Origin: an uncultured Oscillospiraceae bacterium
Lineage (GTDB): Bacteria > Bacillota > Clostridia > Oscillospirales > Ruminococcaceae
Assembly (NCBI GenBank): GCA_900542145.1
Contig: UQMF01000002.1
Coordinates: 156,212-220,211 of the forward strand
Reading direction: 5' to 3'
Length of the DNA: 64,000 nucleotides
Shown here: piece by piece, positions 26,503 to 36,202 of the stretch
Position numbering within the stretch: the first letter of the stretch is position 1
How the letters are laid out: each line of letters begins with the position of its first letter
Translations under genes and position numbers: made by a program
Notes under the pieces: generated by a model
The model's database searches: none
Told to the model about the DNA's origin: nothing
What the model saw: the letters and a program-made list of their open reading frames with translations, nothing else

Positions 26503-28326
26503 TTATTCGGGGAGTTCTTCCAGCAGATTCCTTGCTATCGTGGAGAAGTGCGAGAGCGGTCCGGTCAGCACTTTATCCAGCATTTCCAGCAGGAGAGTGC
26601 GCTTCTGCTGTACGGTGAGGAGTGGGGTCTTTGCGACTTCATATGCAGAGCGCGGCGCGTTGGGTGGGAACATCGCGCAGTCCCGTATCAGCCGGAAAGT
26701 CGTTTTGCTGTCCGGCGAGCCGTAATTTACGATTAGCTCCAGCAGGTCCAGATGTGGTATCTTTTTTATCGCAGCGAGGGCGAATTTCACAGTCTGCTCC
26801 TTTATCGCACCGACATCATCGGGAGCCGCTGTTTCAATAGCGGTTTTCAGGAAATTACAGCGTGCCTGTACTGGGTATGTCATTTCCCTGGAATCGCCGC
26901 TTATCATGGAGGATTCGCCCAGAAGCTCCGTCAGTGACTGCGGCATGCGTGCGAAAAGAGGCATTGTCAGCACGCGGACAGGGATATCACCGTATGCGAC
27001 CGGAACTTCCGCCGCGAAGATATATTTCCCGTCGCTTTCAGAATAGCGGATACCATCTTCAAGCAGGTGAAAAGCAGCGTAGCTGCCCCGGCGTGATATG
27101 CGCTTCTTCATTTCCGCGGCGACCTTGTCCGGATCGTCCGGGAGCATAGCTATACACCATGCGGTGAAGAATGCTTCCGGCTCCTTTTCATGCAGCCGCA
27201 GCGTCATTGCCTTAAATCTGCCGTCCGGGTCGGGGAACATGTTGTTGATGAGCACATAGTTCATCTCGCGCAGCTCATATATTCCCTTCGGGCTGGCAGG
27301 AAACTTCCTGGAGAATTCCAGTGCTCGCAGGAAGCAGTCGTCGATGTCCGGCTTGTGTATCATCATGGATACCGTACTCATGACCTGCTTCGGATCCGGG
27401 CGATTCTTCTTATCGGCGGAGAAGGCGCTGTCCAACCTGTTGCGGATAAAATCCACCGCCACATCGGACGGTGAAGTGCACAGAATCGGCAGGTAGCTGT
27501 CCTTGTACTTCGCGGTGAGTTTCGTTAGGATATCATCGAATCCCGGAGGATTCAGCCGCGCAGTTTCAAGGAGGGCGGCGGTTTTTACCCTGCCCTTTTC
27601 GGTGCGGCAGAAATCCAGCAGGCGCAGAGCGTTTGCGCTGTCCCGTCCCAGTGCCTGGATCGCCTTTATCCGGACATTCTGTGGAGCTTCCTCGTTTTCC
27701 GCGAGGGAGAGGTACCAGTCGTTTTCCGCGCTTCCGGCGGTGTTCGCGATGTAGTCCACCTGCACCCCGGAAGCCTTCTCGTCCGACATATCGATGGAGC
27801 CTTTCAGCAGCGGCACGATGGAGGTTCCATAGGCGGCGCACATCGTATCTGCAAAGGCGCTGATATTCTCGCCCTTCTCTCCGGAGGCGGAAATAAACAT
27901 CTCCAGTATTCTTGGGTCGCCTAGCAGTGCATATTCATCCGGGTCAAGCTTTTTCAGGTGCTGGCTTTTCGTGAGTATCGCAGCCCACAGGGATTTCACG
28001 GATCGCCAGCCTGCCTCCATGTTGTATTCCACATCGTATTCCAGCGTGCCCGGTTGGGATTCCTCGGCGTTGGTGTAGTGACCCTGGGCAACCGCCAGGG
28101 CGTCCGCCAATGCAATGCAGTCCGCCAGCAGGAGTGCCGGCTCCGGCTCGGTAAAGAGCCTTGCGCACATATCGCGCAGGCGTGCGAAGGTCTTGTTGGC
28201 TTCCGCGAGGGGAGCCATACCCTCCACGGCGCGCTTCAGCCGGAAGTCCTCCGGTATGGAAGCGCACCCGGCGGAGGCGCAGTCGTAAAGTCTGTCGTGA
28301 AGCTCGTAAAACGGCGCAGTATTCAT
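26503..28326 (-). CDS. Large helical-repeat protein of the SWIM-MoxR module
   Basis: A 607-residue soluble protein made mostly of helix-forming segments with HEAT-like pairs, for example NVRIKAIQALGRDSANALRL followed by KTAALLETARLNPPGFDDI. No signal peptide, membrane helix or catalytic motif is visible. It occupies the position that DUF5691-type proteins hold in similar clusters of other bacteria, and may be a diverged member. The ATG at 28326 follows a strong GGGAGG site. A scaffold or substrate adaptor for the MoxR ATPase is plausible but not shown. Confidence 0.75.
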   Translation of the reverse strand: MNTAPFYELHDRLYDCASAGCASIPEDFRLKRAVEGMAPLAEANKTFARLRDMCARLFTEPEPALLLADCIALADALAVAQGHYTNAEESQPGTLEYDVEYNMEAGWRSVKSLWAAILTKSQHLKKLDPDEYALLGDPRILEMFISASGEKGENISAFADTMCAAYGTSIVPLLKGSIDMSDEKASGVQVDYIANTAGSAENDWYLSLAENEEAPQNVRIKAIQALGRDSANALRLLDFCRTEKGRVKTAALLETARLNPPGFDDILTKLTAKYKDSYLPILCTSPSDVAVDFIRNRLDSAFSADKKNRPDPKQVMSTVSMMIHKPDIDDCFLRALEFSRKFPASPKGIYELREMNYVLINNMFPDPDGRFKAMTLRLHEKEPEAFFTAWCIAMLPDDPDKVAAEMKKRISRRGSYAAFHLLEDGIRYSESDGKYIFAAEVPVAYGDIPVRVLTMPLFARMPQSLTELLGESSMISGDSREMTYPVQARCNFLKTAIETAAPDDVGAIKEQTVKFALAAIKKIPHLDLLELIVNYGSPDSKTTFRLIRDCAMFPPNAPRSAYEVAKTPLLTVQQKRTLLLEMLDKVLTGPLSHFSTIARNLLEELPE

Positions 28327-28339
28327 ATGTATCCTCCCC

Positions 28340-29755
28340 TCAGCACAGCTTGGTTATTCCGTCCGTGTGGACAATGGACATCGGACAGAGGTACATGCGG
28401 TGGTCTTCCGGCGCGTAGTACATCAGCCCGAAAAGCGCGCCGTCATGCAGCCGGCGGCTGTCCACAAAGGAAAGAATGTCGCAGCAGTTCGGGAACTGCC
28501 GGTAGTATGCCTGGAGAGTTATGCTCTCCTCCCCGAGTTTCAGCACGGCGCGGCGCTTATCCGCAAGCTGTATCTCGTCGAACCGGAGCAGCACACCGGC
28601 ATAGGGCTCGGAGAGCGTGTTTTTCAGGTCGTTCTTGGCGGTTTTAACAGCTTCAGCGATACTGGTGCCAGCCTTTTCGAGCACCCGGGAGTAGTCCGGC
28701 GCGGATATCTCAGCCGCCTCCCACCGCACCCGGGGATTCAGTCCCCCGGGGTAGCGGCAGAGCACGGGAACATGGAAAATCCCGGTCGCGGAATCCTCCT
28801 GCTTCAGGTATTTTGCCGCCTTTACCGGGCGGATATTCCGCGTGCAGTATATCTCTCCGGAGCCGAGGTCGAGCCAGAATCCGTTGTCGGTTTCCACGGT
28901 GAGGTTGTAGTTGTTGTTCTCGCAGAAGGCCAGCTGGATAAGCTCGGCGTTTTCCTTGTACAGTCCGGCTTCCCGGAGCTGCGAGAGCTTCCACACGCCG
29001 CCCAGTTCCTCGTAGAGTACGCTGTCCTCCGGGAGCACGTCGCCGGATTCCAGCTTTGCGGTTATGTACTGCCGGGATTTCTTCACGGTGGCGGCAAGCC
29101 TTATCAGCAGGGAAGTGATGTAGCGCATGGATTTGTCGCCGGGGTCGCCGGTGAGATACTGCACGGAATCCACGATACGGTTCATTATCTCCTGGAGCCC
29201 GGGCAGCCAGTAGTCGCCGAGCTGCTTCGCGAGGGCGCGGTACTGGTCGGCAGCGGCGCTGTTGGCGGAGTACACTCCGCGGCTGAGCATGTCCTTCACG
29301 AAGCTTTCCGCGAGGTCGAGTCCCTCCAGCTGCTTCTTCAGTTTCTTTGCGGCTGCGGATTTGTTCTGCTTTGCCGGAGCGGCAGGAGCTGCCGCCTTTT
29401 CGGCGCGCTTTGCTGCCTTTTCGCGCTTCTGCGCTATGTCGTCGGGGATATCTGCGGTTTCGAACGGTTTTCCGGAGAGCCACTCCAGCATGAGCGCCAG
29501 GGAGTGCTTGCACGGGAACTGCCTGCTGGGGCAGGAGCAGCGGAATACCGGCTCGTTCCCGGAAAAATCCGCCGAGGTGGAGTAGGGATTCTTTCCGCTG
29601 CCCTGGCACTCGCCGAAAATCAGGGTTTCGTCCGCCGTCTTTTTCAGGTTGATGAACTCCCCACGGGAGCATATCTTCCGGGCGTTATCTATGGCGGCAG
29701 TATTCGGCGCCACGGAGCGCACCAGCTCCATTGAGATGATACTTGCTGTTGACAT
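28340..29755 (-). CDS. SWIM zinc-finger protein, first gene of the module
   Basis: A 471-residue protein with a SWIM zinc finger near residues 70-85 (CSCPSRQFPCKHSLALML, the CxC...CxH pattern). SWIM fingers bind nucleic acid or protein. A Lys/Ala-rich, likely coiled segment (about 105-140, KREKAAKRAEKAAAPAAPAK) links it to a ~330-residue C-terminal region of unknown fold. It leads the five-gene operon behind a promoter at 29787-29815 with a GGAGGA site. Role unknown. Confidence 0.88.
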   Translation of the reverse strand: MSTASIISMELVRSVAPNTAAIDNARKICSRGEFINLKKTADETLIFGECQGSGKNPYSTSADFSGNEPVFRCSCPSRQFPCKHSLALMLEWLSGKPFETADIPDDIAQKREKAAKRAEKAAAPAAPAKQNKSAAAKKLKKQLEGLDLAESFVKDMLSRGVYSANSAAADQYRALAKQLGDYWLPGLQEIMNRIVDSVQYLTGDPGDKSMRYITSLLIRLAATVKKSRQYITAKLESGDVLPEDSVLYEELGGVWKLSQLREAGLYKENAELIQLAFCENNNYNLTVETDNGFWLDLGSGEIYCTRNIRPVKAAKYLKQEDSATGIFHVPVLCRYPGGLNPRVRWEAAEISAPDYSRVLEKAGTSIAEAVKTAKNDLKNTLSEPYAGVLLRFDEIQLADKRRAVLKLGEESITLQAYYRQFPNCCDILSFVDSRRLHDGALFGLMYYAPEDHRMYLCPMSIVHTDGITKLC

Positions 29756-29786
29756 GGCTTTCCTCCATTGTTAATGTTATGTATCA

Positions 29787-29815
29787 ATTATATCAGAAAA
29801 CCGCCGTTTTTTCAA
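29787..29815 (-). promoter_or_regulatory. Sigma-A promoter for the SWIM-MoxR module
   Basis: On the minus strand TTGAAA (29810-29815), a 17-bp spacer and TATAAT (29787-29792). It lies between the cobalamin operon's last gene and the SWIM gene, so the module is independently expressed. Confidence 0.75.
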
Positions 29816-29882
29816 TACACTAAATACCCCGTTTTCCCATCGGACGCATGCTTCGGTCTGATTTGTGGTGTGGAAAGTATAA

Positions 29883-30506
29883 TTATGTCAGCATATACAT
29901 CAGTGCGTTGACTATCGCTGCGGCGACATTGCTGCCGCCCTTTCTTCCCCGGGCAACGATATACGGGACTCCGCTCTGCATGATGAGCTCCTTCGACTGA
30001 ACTACGTTCACGAATCCCACGGGAACGCCTATTACGAATGCCGGAGAGAAATCCCCGGCAGTGATATGCTCATACAGCCGGATAAGTGCAGTCGGAGCGT
30101 TTCCGCAGGCGAAGATCACGGGCTTCCCCAGCTGAGCGGCGCGGTCAACGGAAGCCGCCGCCCGGGTAGTTCCATGCGCCTTTGCGGCTGCGGCGGTTTC
30201 CGGGTCTGACATGAAGCAGAGCACCTCGCAGCCAAGTCTGCTCAGCGCGGATTTGTTGATGCCTGCCTTCGCCATGTTGGTGTCGGTCACTATGACGGCG
30301 CCGTTGCGGAGCAGCTCCAGCGCTGTGTCCACGGCGTTTTCCGAAAAGCACAGGTTGTCCGCGTAGTCAAAATCCGCCGTGGTGTGTATCACCCGGTAAA
30401 GCACGGGCTTTATCTTTTCCGGGAATGTCCTGCCGCCAAGCTCGGATTCGATGATCTCAAAGCTGCGGTGCTCGATATCCGCCGGAAGTACATATTCTAT
30501 GTTCAA
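29883..30506 (-). CDS. cbiC: Precorrin-8X (cobalt-precorrin-8) methylmutase CbiC
   Basis: A 207-residue enzyme that moves a methyl group from C11 to C12 to give cobyrinate. Family motifs are RVIHTTADFDYADNL near residue 45, TDTNMAKAGINK and IGVPVGFVNVVQSKE. No ATG fits: the frame opens with TTG at 30506 overlapping the cobO stop (TTGA) and preceded by an AGGGGG site. Last gene of the cobalamin operon; no clear terminator follows. Confidence 0.93.
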   Translation of the reverse strand: MNIEYVLPADIEHRSFEIIESELGGRTFPEKIKPVLYRVIHTTADFDYADNLCFSENAVDTALELLRNGAVIVTDTNMAKAGINKSALSRLGCEVLCFMSDPETAAAAKAHGTTRAAASVDRAAQLGKPVIFACGNAPTALIRLYEHITAGDFSPAFVIGVPVGFVNVVQSKELIMQSGVPYIVARGRKGGSNVAAAIVNALMYMLT

Positions 30507-31024
30507 TATTCTATCCCCCTGCGTGCGTTGATTCCCCGGGTGTAGGGGTGCTTTACGCACTTGATTTCGCTGACGTAATCTGCGGAATCCACGAACATCT
30601 GCGCAGGCTCTCGCCCGGTTATCACAAGCTCGGCGCTGCCGGGCTTTTCCGTCAGGAATTCCTCTGCCGCCGCCCTGTCGAGAAGTCCGCTGCGGTATGC
30701 CGCGTTGAATTCGTCGATTATCAGCATGTCCACCTCCCCGGAGCGCACCATGGAGTAGCCTTTTTCCAGCAGGGCATTGTGGCACTCGGTGATTCCGCGC
30801 TTGTCCTCGTCGGTCATATTCCAGACGAAGCCGTAATTCCTGTCGCAGCGCTCAAGGGTGATTCCCGGAATGCTTCGTATTACGGACAGCTCCGAGGTGT
30901 CCGAGCCTTTAAGCAGCTGGATTATGTGCACGCGCATTCCGGCGCCTGCCGCCCGGACTGCCAGCCCTAGCGCCGCTGTCGTTTTTCCCTTGCCGTCGCC
31001 GCAGTAAATATGCAGAAGTCCCAT
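30503..31024 (-). CDS. cobO: Cob(I)yrinic acid a,c-diamide adenosyltransferase
   Basis: A 173-residue CobA/BtuR-type enzyme that attaches the 5'-deoxyadenosyl group to reduced cobalt. The P-loop near the N-terminus is CGDGKGKTTAALGLAVRA, and further family motifs are MLIIDEFNAAY and LVITGREPAQ. It directly abuts cbiP and overlaps cbiC. Confidence 0.95.
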   Translation of the reverse strand: MGLLHIYCGDGKGKTTAALGLAVRAAGAGMRVHIIQLLKGSDTSELSVIRSIPGITLERCDRNYGFVWNMTDEDKRGITECHNALLEKGYSMVRSGEVDMLIIDEFNAAYRSGLLDRAAAEEFLTEKPGSAELVITGREPAQMFVDSADYVSEIKCVKHPYTRGINARRGIEY

Positions 31025-32494
31025 TCAAATGCCCTCCCTGATAATTTTGTAGATGAGTTCCATGTCCAGGCTCTCCCGGACGGAGTCCGCCAGCAGGTCG
31101 TACTGTGACTGCTTGTAAGCCTCCCTGTCAACAGTGCCGCCGGTGTATTCCAGCCCTTTTCGGCGGAAAAGTTCGTTCACCAGCCTGCCGCTGACGTCGC
31201 TGCTGTCGAAAATCCCGTGAATGTAGCAGCCGCAGATGTTCCCGGAATACGCGCCGTCCCCGGTGGAAAGCAGCGGCAGCCCGGCGGATTCCGTACGCCC
31301 CATGTGTATTTCGTAGCCGGAAAACTCCGCTCCGGAAAGGAACGAGAATCCTCCGGAGATGTCGCCGAATCTGCCGGAGGTCCGCGTGCGGCGCTTCTCA
31401 GCGGCGAACACTGTTTTTGCCGGGAGCAGCTCCAGTCCGCGTATCTCGCCGCCGCCCTCGGAGCATTCAGGGTCGGAAATCACGGCGCCGAGCAGCTGAT
31501 ATCCGCCGCATATCCCGAATATAAGCGCACCTGATGAAGCCGCCTTTTTCAGCGCGGCTTCCAGTCCGGATTCCCGGAGCCACCTCATGTCGGAGATGGT
31601 GCTTTTCGTCCCGGGAAGGATTATCATATCCGGATTTCCGAGCTGCTCCGGCTTCGTGACATACCGGACTGTGACCCCGGAATACTGCGAGAATACATCG
31701 AAATCCGTGAAGTTTGATATCCGCGGCAGGCGTATCACCGCAATGTCCACAAGTCCCACGGAGCGGTTGTCCAGCTTCTCGGAAAGGCTGTCCTCGTCCT
31801 CAATGTCGCACCGGACGTAAGGGACGACTCCGGCGACGGGCTTTCCGCTGCGCTGTTCGAGTATTTCTACGCCGCTGCGGAATATGCTCCGGTCTCCCCG
31901 GAACTTGTTGACGATGAGCGCCTTTATCATGTCCTGTTCGGAGGGCTCCAGCAGCTTCACCGTGCCGATCAGCTGCGCGAAAACTCCGCCGCGGTCGATG
32001 TCGCCCACCAGAACCACCGGGGATTTCGCGAGCCTTGCCATGCCCATATTCACGATGTCGTCAGCTTTCAGATTCAGCTCCGCCGGACTTCCTGCACCCT
32101 CGATGACGATTATGTCGTGCTGCGCGGACAGCGTGTCGTAAGCCGCCATTATCTGCGGAATGAATTCGCGCTTCCGCCGGAAATACTCCATCGCGCGCAT
32201 GTTCCCGATTACTTCGCCGTTGACTATGACCTGGGAGCCGACGTCGCTTGTCGGCTTAAGCAGTATCGGGTTCATGAGGACTGACGGCTCGACGCCTGCC
32301 GCCTCCGCCTGCATTACCTGCGCCCTGCCCATTTCCAGACCCTCCGCGGTGATGTAGGAATTCAGCGCCATGTTCTGGGATTTGAACGGCGCAGCGGAAT
32401 ATCCGTCCTGCCGGAATATCCTGCACAGCGCCGCCGCGATAAGGCTTTTCCCGGCGTTTGACATCGTTCCCTGAATCATTATCGGTTTAGCCAT
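31025..32494 (-). CDS. cbiP: Cobyric acid synthase CbiP (CobQ)
   Basis: A 489-residue amidotransferase adding four amide groups to adenosylcobyrinate a,c-diamide. The N-terminal ATP-binding domain has [20 protein letters not shown] and [11 protein letters not shown]. The C-terminal glutaminase-like domain has [11 protein letters not shown] with the catalytic-type Cys and ends with YIHGIFDS. It overlaps cobD by 8 bp. Confidence 0.96.
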   Translation of the reverse strand: MAKPIMIQGTMSNAGKSLIAAALCRIFRQDGYSAAPFKSQNMALNSYITAEGLEMGRAQVMQAEAAGVEPSVLMNPILLKPTSDVGSQVIVNGEVIGNMRAMEYFRRKREFIPQIMAAYDTLSAQHDIIVIEGAGSPAELNLKADDIVNMGMARLAKSPVVLVGDIDRGGVFAQLIGTVKLLEPSEQDMIKALIVNKFRGDRSIFRSGVEILEQRSGKPVAGVVPYVRCDIEDEDSLSEKLDNRSVGLVDIAVIRLPRISNFTDFDVFSQYSGVTVRYVTKPEQLGNPDMIILPGTKSTISDMRWLRESGLEAALKKAASSGALIFGICGGYQLLGAVISDPECSEGGGEIRGLELLPAKTVFAAEKRRTRTSGRFGDISGGFSFLSGAEFSGYEIHMGRTESAGLPLLSTGDGAYSGNICGCYIHGIFDSSDVSGRLVNELFRRKGLEYTGGTVDREAYKQSQYDLLADSVRESLDMELIYKIIREGI

Positions 32495-33539
32495 GAAGCA
32501 CCTCCATCAGCGCCGCCAGAAGCATTTCGTTTTCTTCCCGGAGCCGCACCGCAGTCCGGAACCAGCCCTTTCCCAGTCCGTCGTAGTTCTCGCAGTTCCG
32601 CACCATCAGCCCATGTTCCGGGAGCAGTTCGTCAAGCGGAACATCGCACCGGAACAGTATGAAGTTCGCCGCAGACGGAATTACCTTCAGTCCGAGGGCG
32701 CGAAGTCCTGCGCTAAGGAATCTGCGCTCGGTGCTGATAAGTCCCACGGTCTTTTCAACGTAGCCGTCAAGCTCCAGCGCCGCGATTCCAGCCGCCTGCG
32801 CCGGTACTGACACGTTCCAGGACTGTCCGGATTCCGCGACCCTTGCGGCGGTGCGCTCGCTGCCGAAAATCGCGTAGCCGAGCCGCAGCCCGGGCATGGC
32901 GTAGATTTTCGTGAACGCCTTGAGCACCGCGGAATTTTCGTTCAGCAGCGGCTTTGCCGACAGCATATTTCCGCCCTCCACGAAGTCAAGGAAGCACTCG
33001 TCAACCACCAGGAATGTCCCGGATTCCCGGCACTTCCCTGATATCTGCCGCAGCAGCGCCGCCGGAATCGTCACCCCGGTGGGATTGTTTGGCGTGCACA
33101 GGAACAGAATGTCAGTTCCCGGGGCGATATCTTTCAGGATTCCCTCGGTCAGCGCGAATCCGTTACCGCGATTCAGCATATGCTTCCGGATTGCGCAGCC
33201 GTGCTCCGTGAGCGCTTTCTCGTACTCGCTGAAAGTCGGGGCGCAGAGCAGCGCACAGCGTGGATTCAGCGCTGATACTATGCGGTAGATGAGATCTGCG
33301 GCGCCGTTGCCACAGACTATGCGCTCAGGTGGGATCACCTCCTGCCGGGAGAGCGCTTCCGCAAGCGCCCGGCAGCATGGGTCCGGGTAATTCGAGCATT
33401 CCAGGAGCGCCCGGGAAGCCGCCTGTACCACCTCGCCGGGAATCCCCAGCGGATTTATATTTGCGGAAAAATCGTGTTCTATGCGGCGTGAATAAACATC
33501 GCCGCCGTGGCTGAATCTGTTCACAGAATTATCCCCCAT
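32487..33539 (-). CDS. cobD: L-threonine-O-3-phosphate decarboxylase CobD
   Basis: A 350-residue PLP-dependent fold-type I enzyme related to histidinol-phosphate aminotransferase. It makes aminopropanol phosphate for the nucleotide loop. It starts [20 protein letters not shown] and shows [13 protein letters not shown] and the PLP lysine in [20 protein letters not shown] chose ATG at 33539, inside the end of cbiB; an in-frame TTG at 33563 is less likely. The position between cbiB and cbiP supports CobD rather than HisC. Confidence 0.92.
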   Translation of the reverse strand: MGDNSVNRFSHGGDVYSRRIEHDFSANINPLGIPGEVVQAASRALLECSNYPDPCCRALAEALSRQEVIPPERIVCGNGAADLIYRIVSALNPRCALLCAPTFSEYEKALTEHGCAIRKHMLNRGNGFALTEGILKDIAPGTDILFLCTPNNPTGVTIPAALLRQISGKCRESGTFLVVDECFLDFVEGGNMLSAKPLLNENSAVLKAFTKIYAMPGLRLGYAIFGSERTAARVAESGQSWNVSVPAQAAGIAALELDGYVEKTVGLISTERRFLSAGLRALGLKVIPSAANFILFRCDVPLDELLPEHGLMVRNCENYDGLGKGWFRTAVRLREENEMLLAALMEVLHG

Positions 33540-34489
33540 AACAGCGCCCGGACTGCGGTGCAAAGTATCAGCATGAGCGCCGAAGTGCAGTACATCAGCC
33601 GGTTGGCGCGGCGTATGTCCTCGTTTTCGATTTCACGGATATTGTCGCCGATGAACGGCTTTTTGTGCAGCTCCCCGAAGTAGTACGCGTCCCCGGCGAG
33701 CCGCACGTCCAGCGCCCCGGCGCATACTGCTTCGGTCTGCGCGGAGTTCGGGCTGGCGTGATTCCGGCGGTCGCGGCGCCATATCCTCCAGGCGTTCTTC
33801 ATATCCAGCCGCAGTATTCCGGCGGAAAGTATCATAAGCAGTGCGGTCAGCCGCGACGGAATGTAATTCAGCACATCGTCCAGCTTCGCCGCGAATTTCC
33901 CGATGTGGAGGTATTTTTCGCTGGTGTAGCCTATCATGGAATCCATCGTGTTCGCCGCCTTGTAGAAGAATCCCAGCACGGCGCCGCCAAGTCCCATGTA
34001 CAGCATGGGGGCGGTGACTCCGTCGGAGGTGTTTTCCGCAACGGTTTCAACCGCCGCGCGGATTATTCCGTTCCTGTCCAGGGGCTTCGTGTCCCTGCCG
34101 ACTATCATCGAAACCGCCGTCCGGGCTTTCTCGGTGTCGTTTTCGCTTATCGCGCGGTAGGCTTTCATGCTCTCGCTGCGCAGACACCGCGCCGCCAGCA
34201 TGTAGTAGCACAGAATGCTCTCCGCCGCCGCGCCAAGCCAGATGTTCACGCGATAGCACAGAAACAGTACCGCCAGCGGAATCCCGGCGGAGGTCAGCAG
34301 GACTATCAGCGCGAGTATAGTTCCCCCGGCGGTCAGGTGATTCGCGAACGCGTTACGCGCCCACTTTTCCAGCGCGGATATCAGCCTGCCTATCAGCCGT
34401 ATCGGGTGGGGGAGGGAATAAGGGTCGCCCAGAATGCAGTCCAGCAGGAATCCTGCCAGAAGCGGCAGTACAGCAATAAGAATCTTCAT
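33521..34489 (-). CDS. cbiB: Adenosylcobinamide-phosphate synthase CbiB
   Basis: A 322-residue membrane protein with about five hydrophobic segments. It joins cobyric acid to aminopropanol phosphate. Family motifs include LDCILGDPYSLPHPIRLIGR near the N-terminus, VGRDTKPLDRNGIIRAAVET and ENTSDGVTAPMLYM. It overlaps cobC by an ATGA junction. Confidence 0.95.
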   Translation of the reverse strand: MKILIAVLPLLAGFLLDCILGDPYSLPHPIRLIGRLISALEKWARNAFANHLTAGGTILALIVLLTSAGIPLAVLFLCYRVNIWLGAAAESILCYYMLAARCLRSESMKAYRAISENDTEKARTAVSMIVGRDTKPLDRNGIIRAAVETVAENTSDGVTAPMLYMGLGGAVLGFFYKAANTMDSMIGYTSEKYLHIGKFAAKLDDVLNYIPSRLTALLMILSAGILRLDMKNAWRIWRRDRRNHASPNSAQTEAVCAGALDVRLAGDAYYFGELHKKPFIGDNIREIENEDIRRANRLMYCTSALMLILCTAVRALLWGIIL

Positions 34490-35049
34490 TTTATCTCCGT
34501 AATCAGCGTGAGATTTTCACCGTCGAATCCGGCGGAAAATCCGCAGCCGTTGGCGCACTGCCAGTCGTAATATCCGCGCTTCGGCAGGGCAAAGCGCTCC
34601 ATGACTGACATTATCGTACCGCCGTGTACGACGAATGTCAGCGTGTCCGCGGACGGATTCACCCTCACTGCCCGGAGGAATCCCTCACAGCAGCGGACGC
34701 GGAAATCCTCCGGGGATTCTCCGCCGGGAAAGGGAAGAGTGCCGCTGCTGTCTATCCAGCGCTGGTAGTCCGCGTTCCCGGAGAGTTCCTGCCAGTTCTT
34801 CCCCTCGAAATCCCCGAAGTCGCACTCCCGGAGTTCCGGATAAATCCGCGGCTGGACCCCCGGAAATATCGCCTGCGCGGTCTGGATACAGCGCTGCATG
34901 GGGCTGCATATCAGCACTCCGGGGTCGGGGTATTTCCGGGAGCCAAGTCCGGAGATTCCCTCGGCGCATAGTGGCTCGTCCGTCCTGCCGATGTAGCGCT
35001 TCTCCAGGTTCCCGGCGGTCATTCCGTGGCGTATCAGATTGATTTTCAT
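34486..35049 (-). CDS. cobC: Alpha-ribazole phosphatase-like phosphoglycerate mutase CobC
   Basis: A 187-residue histidine phosphatase. The catalytic RHG is in LIRHGMTAGNLEKRY, and a second His is in VVHGGTIMSVMERFA. ELRECDFGDFEGKNW is typical of the family. In the cobalamin pathway it removes the phosphate from alpha-ribazole-5'-phosphate or the cobalamin-phosphate. The role is assigned by context, between cobU-like and cbiB genes. The start at 35049 overlaps the upstream stop codon. Confidence 0.88.
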   Translation of the reverse strand: MKINLIRHGMTAGNLEKRYIGRTDEPLCAEGISGLGSRKYPDPGVLICSPMQRCIQTAQAIFPGVQPRIYPELRECDFGDFEGKNWQELSGNADYQRWIDSSGTLPFPGGESPEDFRVRCCEGFLRAVRVNPSADTLTFVVHGGTIMSVMERFALPKRGYYDWQCANGCGFSAGFDGENLTLITEIK

Positions 35050-35432
35050 GGGAGTTCCCCCTTTATCACGGTCGGGATTCCGCAGCACATTCTGACAACG
35101 GCCCTGGATCTCCCGGCAATGTAACAGCAGGCGCGCCCGGTTTCCTCGCGCCATATCCGGTCGGATTTCTCCATCGGGATTATGCCGCTGCCTATCTCGT
35201 CCGCTATGATGATTATATCCGGATTTCGACCGGACAGCTGTTCCGCCAGCGCCGCGCCGCTTTCATTCCCGAAGCGCTTCACGAACAGCTGGAAGTTCTT
35301 CATTGCACGGTAGGAATACGCCTGCTCCGGAGTGCACTCCGCCCCGTCAAGGATATCCGTTTCGCGGAGCGAGAATCTGTGCATTGCGAAATCCGTTTTC
35401 CCGGAGTACGCGCCGCCAATCACTAGTATCAT
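35046..35432 (-). CDS. Short CobU-like protein
   Basis: A 128-residue relative of adenosylcobinamide kinase. It keeps the P-loop (GGAYSGKTDFA) and the C-terminal CobU block (DEIGSGIIPMEKSDRIWREE and CGIPTVIKG) but lacks the central segment with the guanylylated His found in the full CobU encoded two genes upstream. It may be a degenerate duplicate or a partner subunit with a changed role. It starts at 35432 in an ATGA overlap with cobS, with a GAGGT site. Confidence 0.8.
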   Translation of the reverse strand: MILVIGGAYSGKTDFAMHRFSLRETDILDGAECTPEQAYSYRAMKNFQLFVKRFGNESGAALAEQLSGRNPDIIIIADEIGSGIIPMEKSDRIWREETGRACCYIAGRSRAVVRMCCGIPTVIKGELP

Positions 35433-36202
35433 AATACCTCCTGAATAAGTCCGGCAAGCACTGCGGCGGCAAGCTCCGCAAGCTCGCACACCTGTAGGAA
35501 ATGCCCTGCCGTGTCCCCGGTTATTCCGCCGAAATTCCTGTAAGAGGATATCCGGTAATACAAAAGCGCCAGCCCGGCGGCGGTGATTGCCGCCGCGCCG
35601 CGGACCGGAGCTGCAAGAATCATTCCGGCTGCGGCGGCGCATGCCTCCACTGCAAGTATGATGATGGAATTCCGCCGGTGTGCAGGCTTCACGAAGCTTT
35701 GCAGTGTGCCGTCCTTTTTGGCGCAGCGGAACGTCACCGCCGCGAATCCGCTGAGCGCCCGGGATAGCACATATCCGCAGGCAGGAATGACCGCCGCGCG
35801 GATTCCTCCTACTTCCGTGAACAGACCGAACTGGAGCAGAAAATACAGTATCGAGTAGATCAGGGCGAAGGAGCCTACATGTGGGTCGCTCATTATTTCG
35901 AGCTTCTTCTCCCGGGGAGCGTAGGAGGATCTCGCGTCCGTCACGTCGCAGAATCCGTCCGCGTGTATTCCTCCGGTGACCGCTATCGGAATCACGCAGC
36001 AGACCGCAGCGTACAGCCATTTCCCGGAATGGAGGATTCCGCAGAGGTATGTCCACAGGATAATCAGACCGCCGATTACCGCCCCCACAAACGGGAACAT
36101 CGCAAGGGAATAGCGGCGGTTCTCCTCCTTCCATTCCACCTGCGGCATGGGGATACGCGAGTACATCAGGAACGCGCAGGCGAGGGATTTTACTATCGTC
36201 AT
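35429..36202 (-). CDS. cobS: Adenosylcobinamide-GDP ribazoletransferase CobS
   Basis: A 257-residue integral membrane enzyme joining alpha-ribazole to adenosylcobinamide-GDP, the last assembly step. It has about six hydrophobic segments and the family motif GGIHADGFCDVTDARSSYAP with its acidic metal-binding residues near position 75. ATG at 36202 overlaps the cobU stop (ATGA) and follows an AAAGGAG site; an in-frame upstream extension was rejected. Confidence 0.95.
   Translation of the reverse strand: MTIVKSLACAFLMYSRIPMPQVEWKEENRRYSLAMFPFVGAVIGGLIILWTYLCGILHSGKWLYAAVCCVIPIAVTGGIHADGFCDVTDARSSYAPREKKLEIMSDPHVGSFALIYSILYFLLQFGLFTEVGGIRAAVIPACGYVLSRALSGFAAVTFRCAKKDGTLQSFVKPAHRRNSIIILAVEACAAAAGMILAAPVRGAAAITAAGLALLYYRISSYRNFGGITGDTAGHFLQVCELAELAAAVLAGLIQEVL

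Noticed and set aside
28367..29734. 455-codon plus-strand frame opposite the SWIM gene
   Set aside because: Antisense shadow; the minus frame has the SWIM zinc finger, a good ribosome site and operon context.
22018..29755. Reading the MoxR-VWA module as an aerobic CobNST cobaltochelatase
   Set aside because: The MoxR and VWA proteins lack CobS/CobT hallmarks, no CobN is present, and the pathway next door is the anaerobic CbiK type.
30507..30785. N-terminal extension of cbiC
   Set aside because: It is cobO in another frame; the TTG at 30506 fits the family N-terminus and the stop/start overlap.
35433..36134. N-terminal extension of the short CobU-like gene
   Set aside because: The extension is cobS read in another frame; the ATG at 35432 has a GAGGT site and overlaps the cobS stop.
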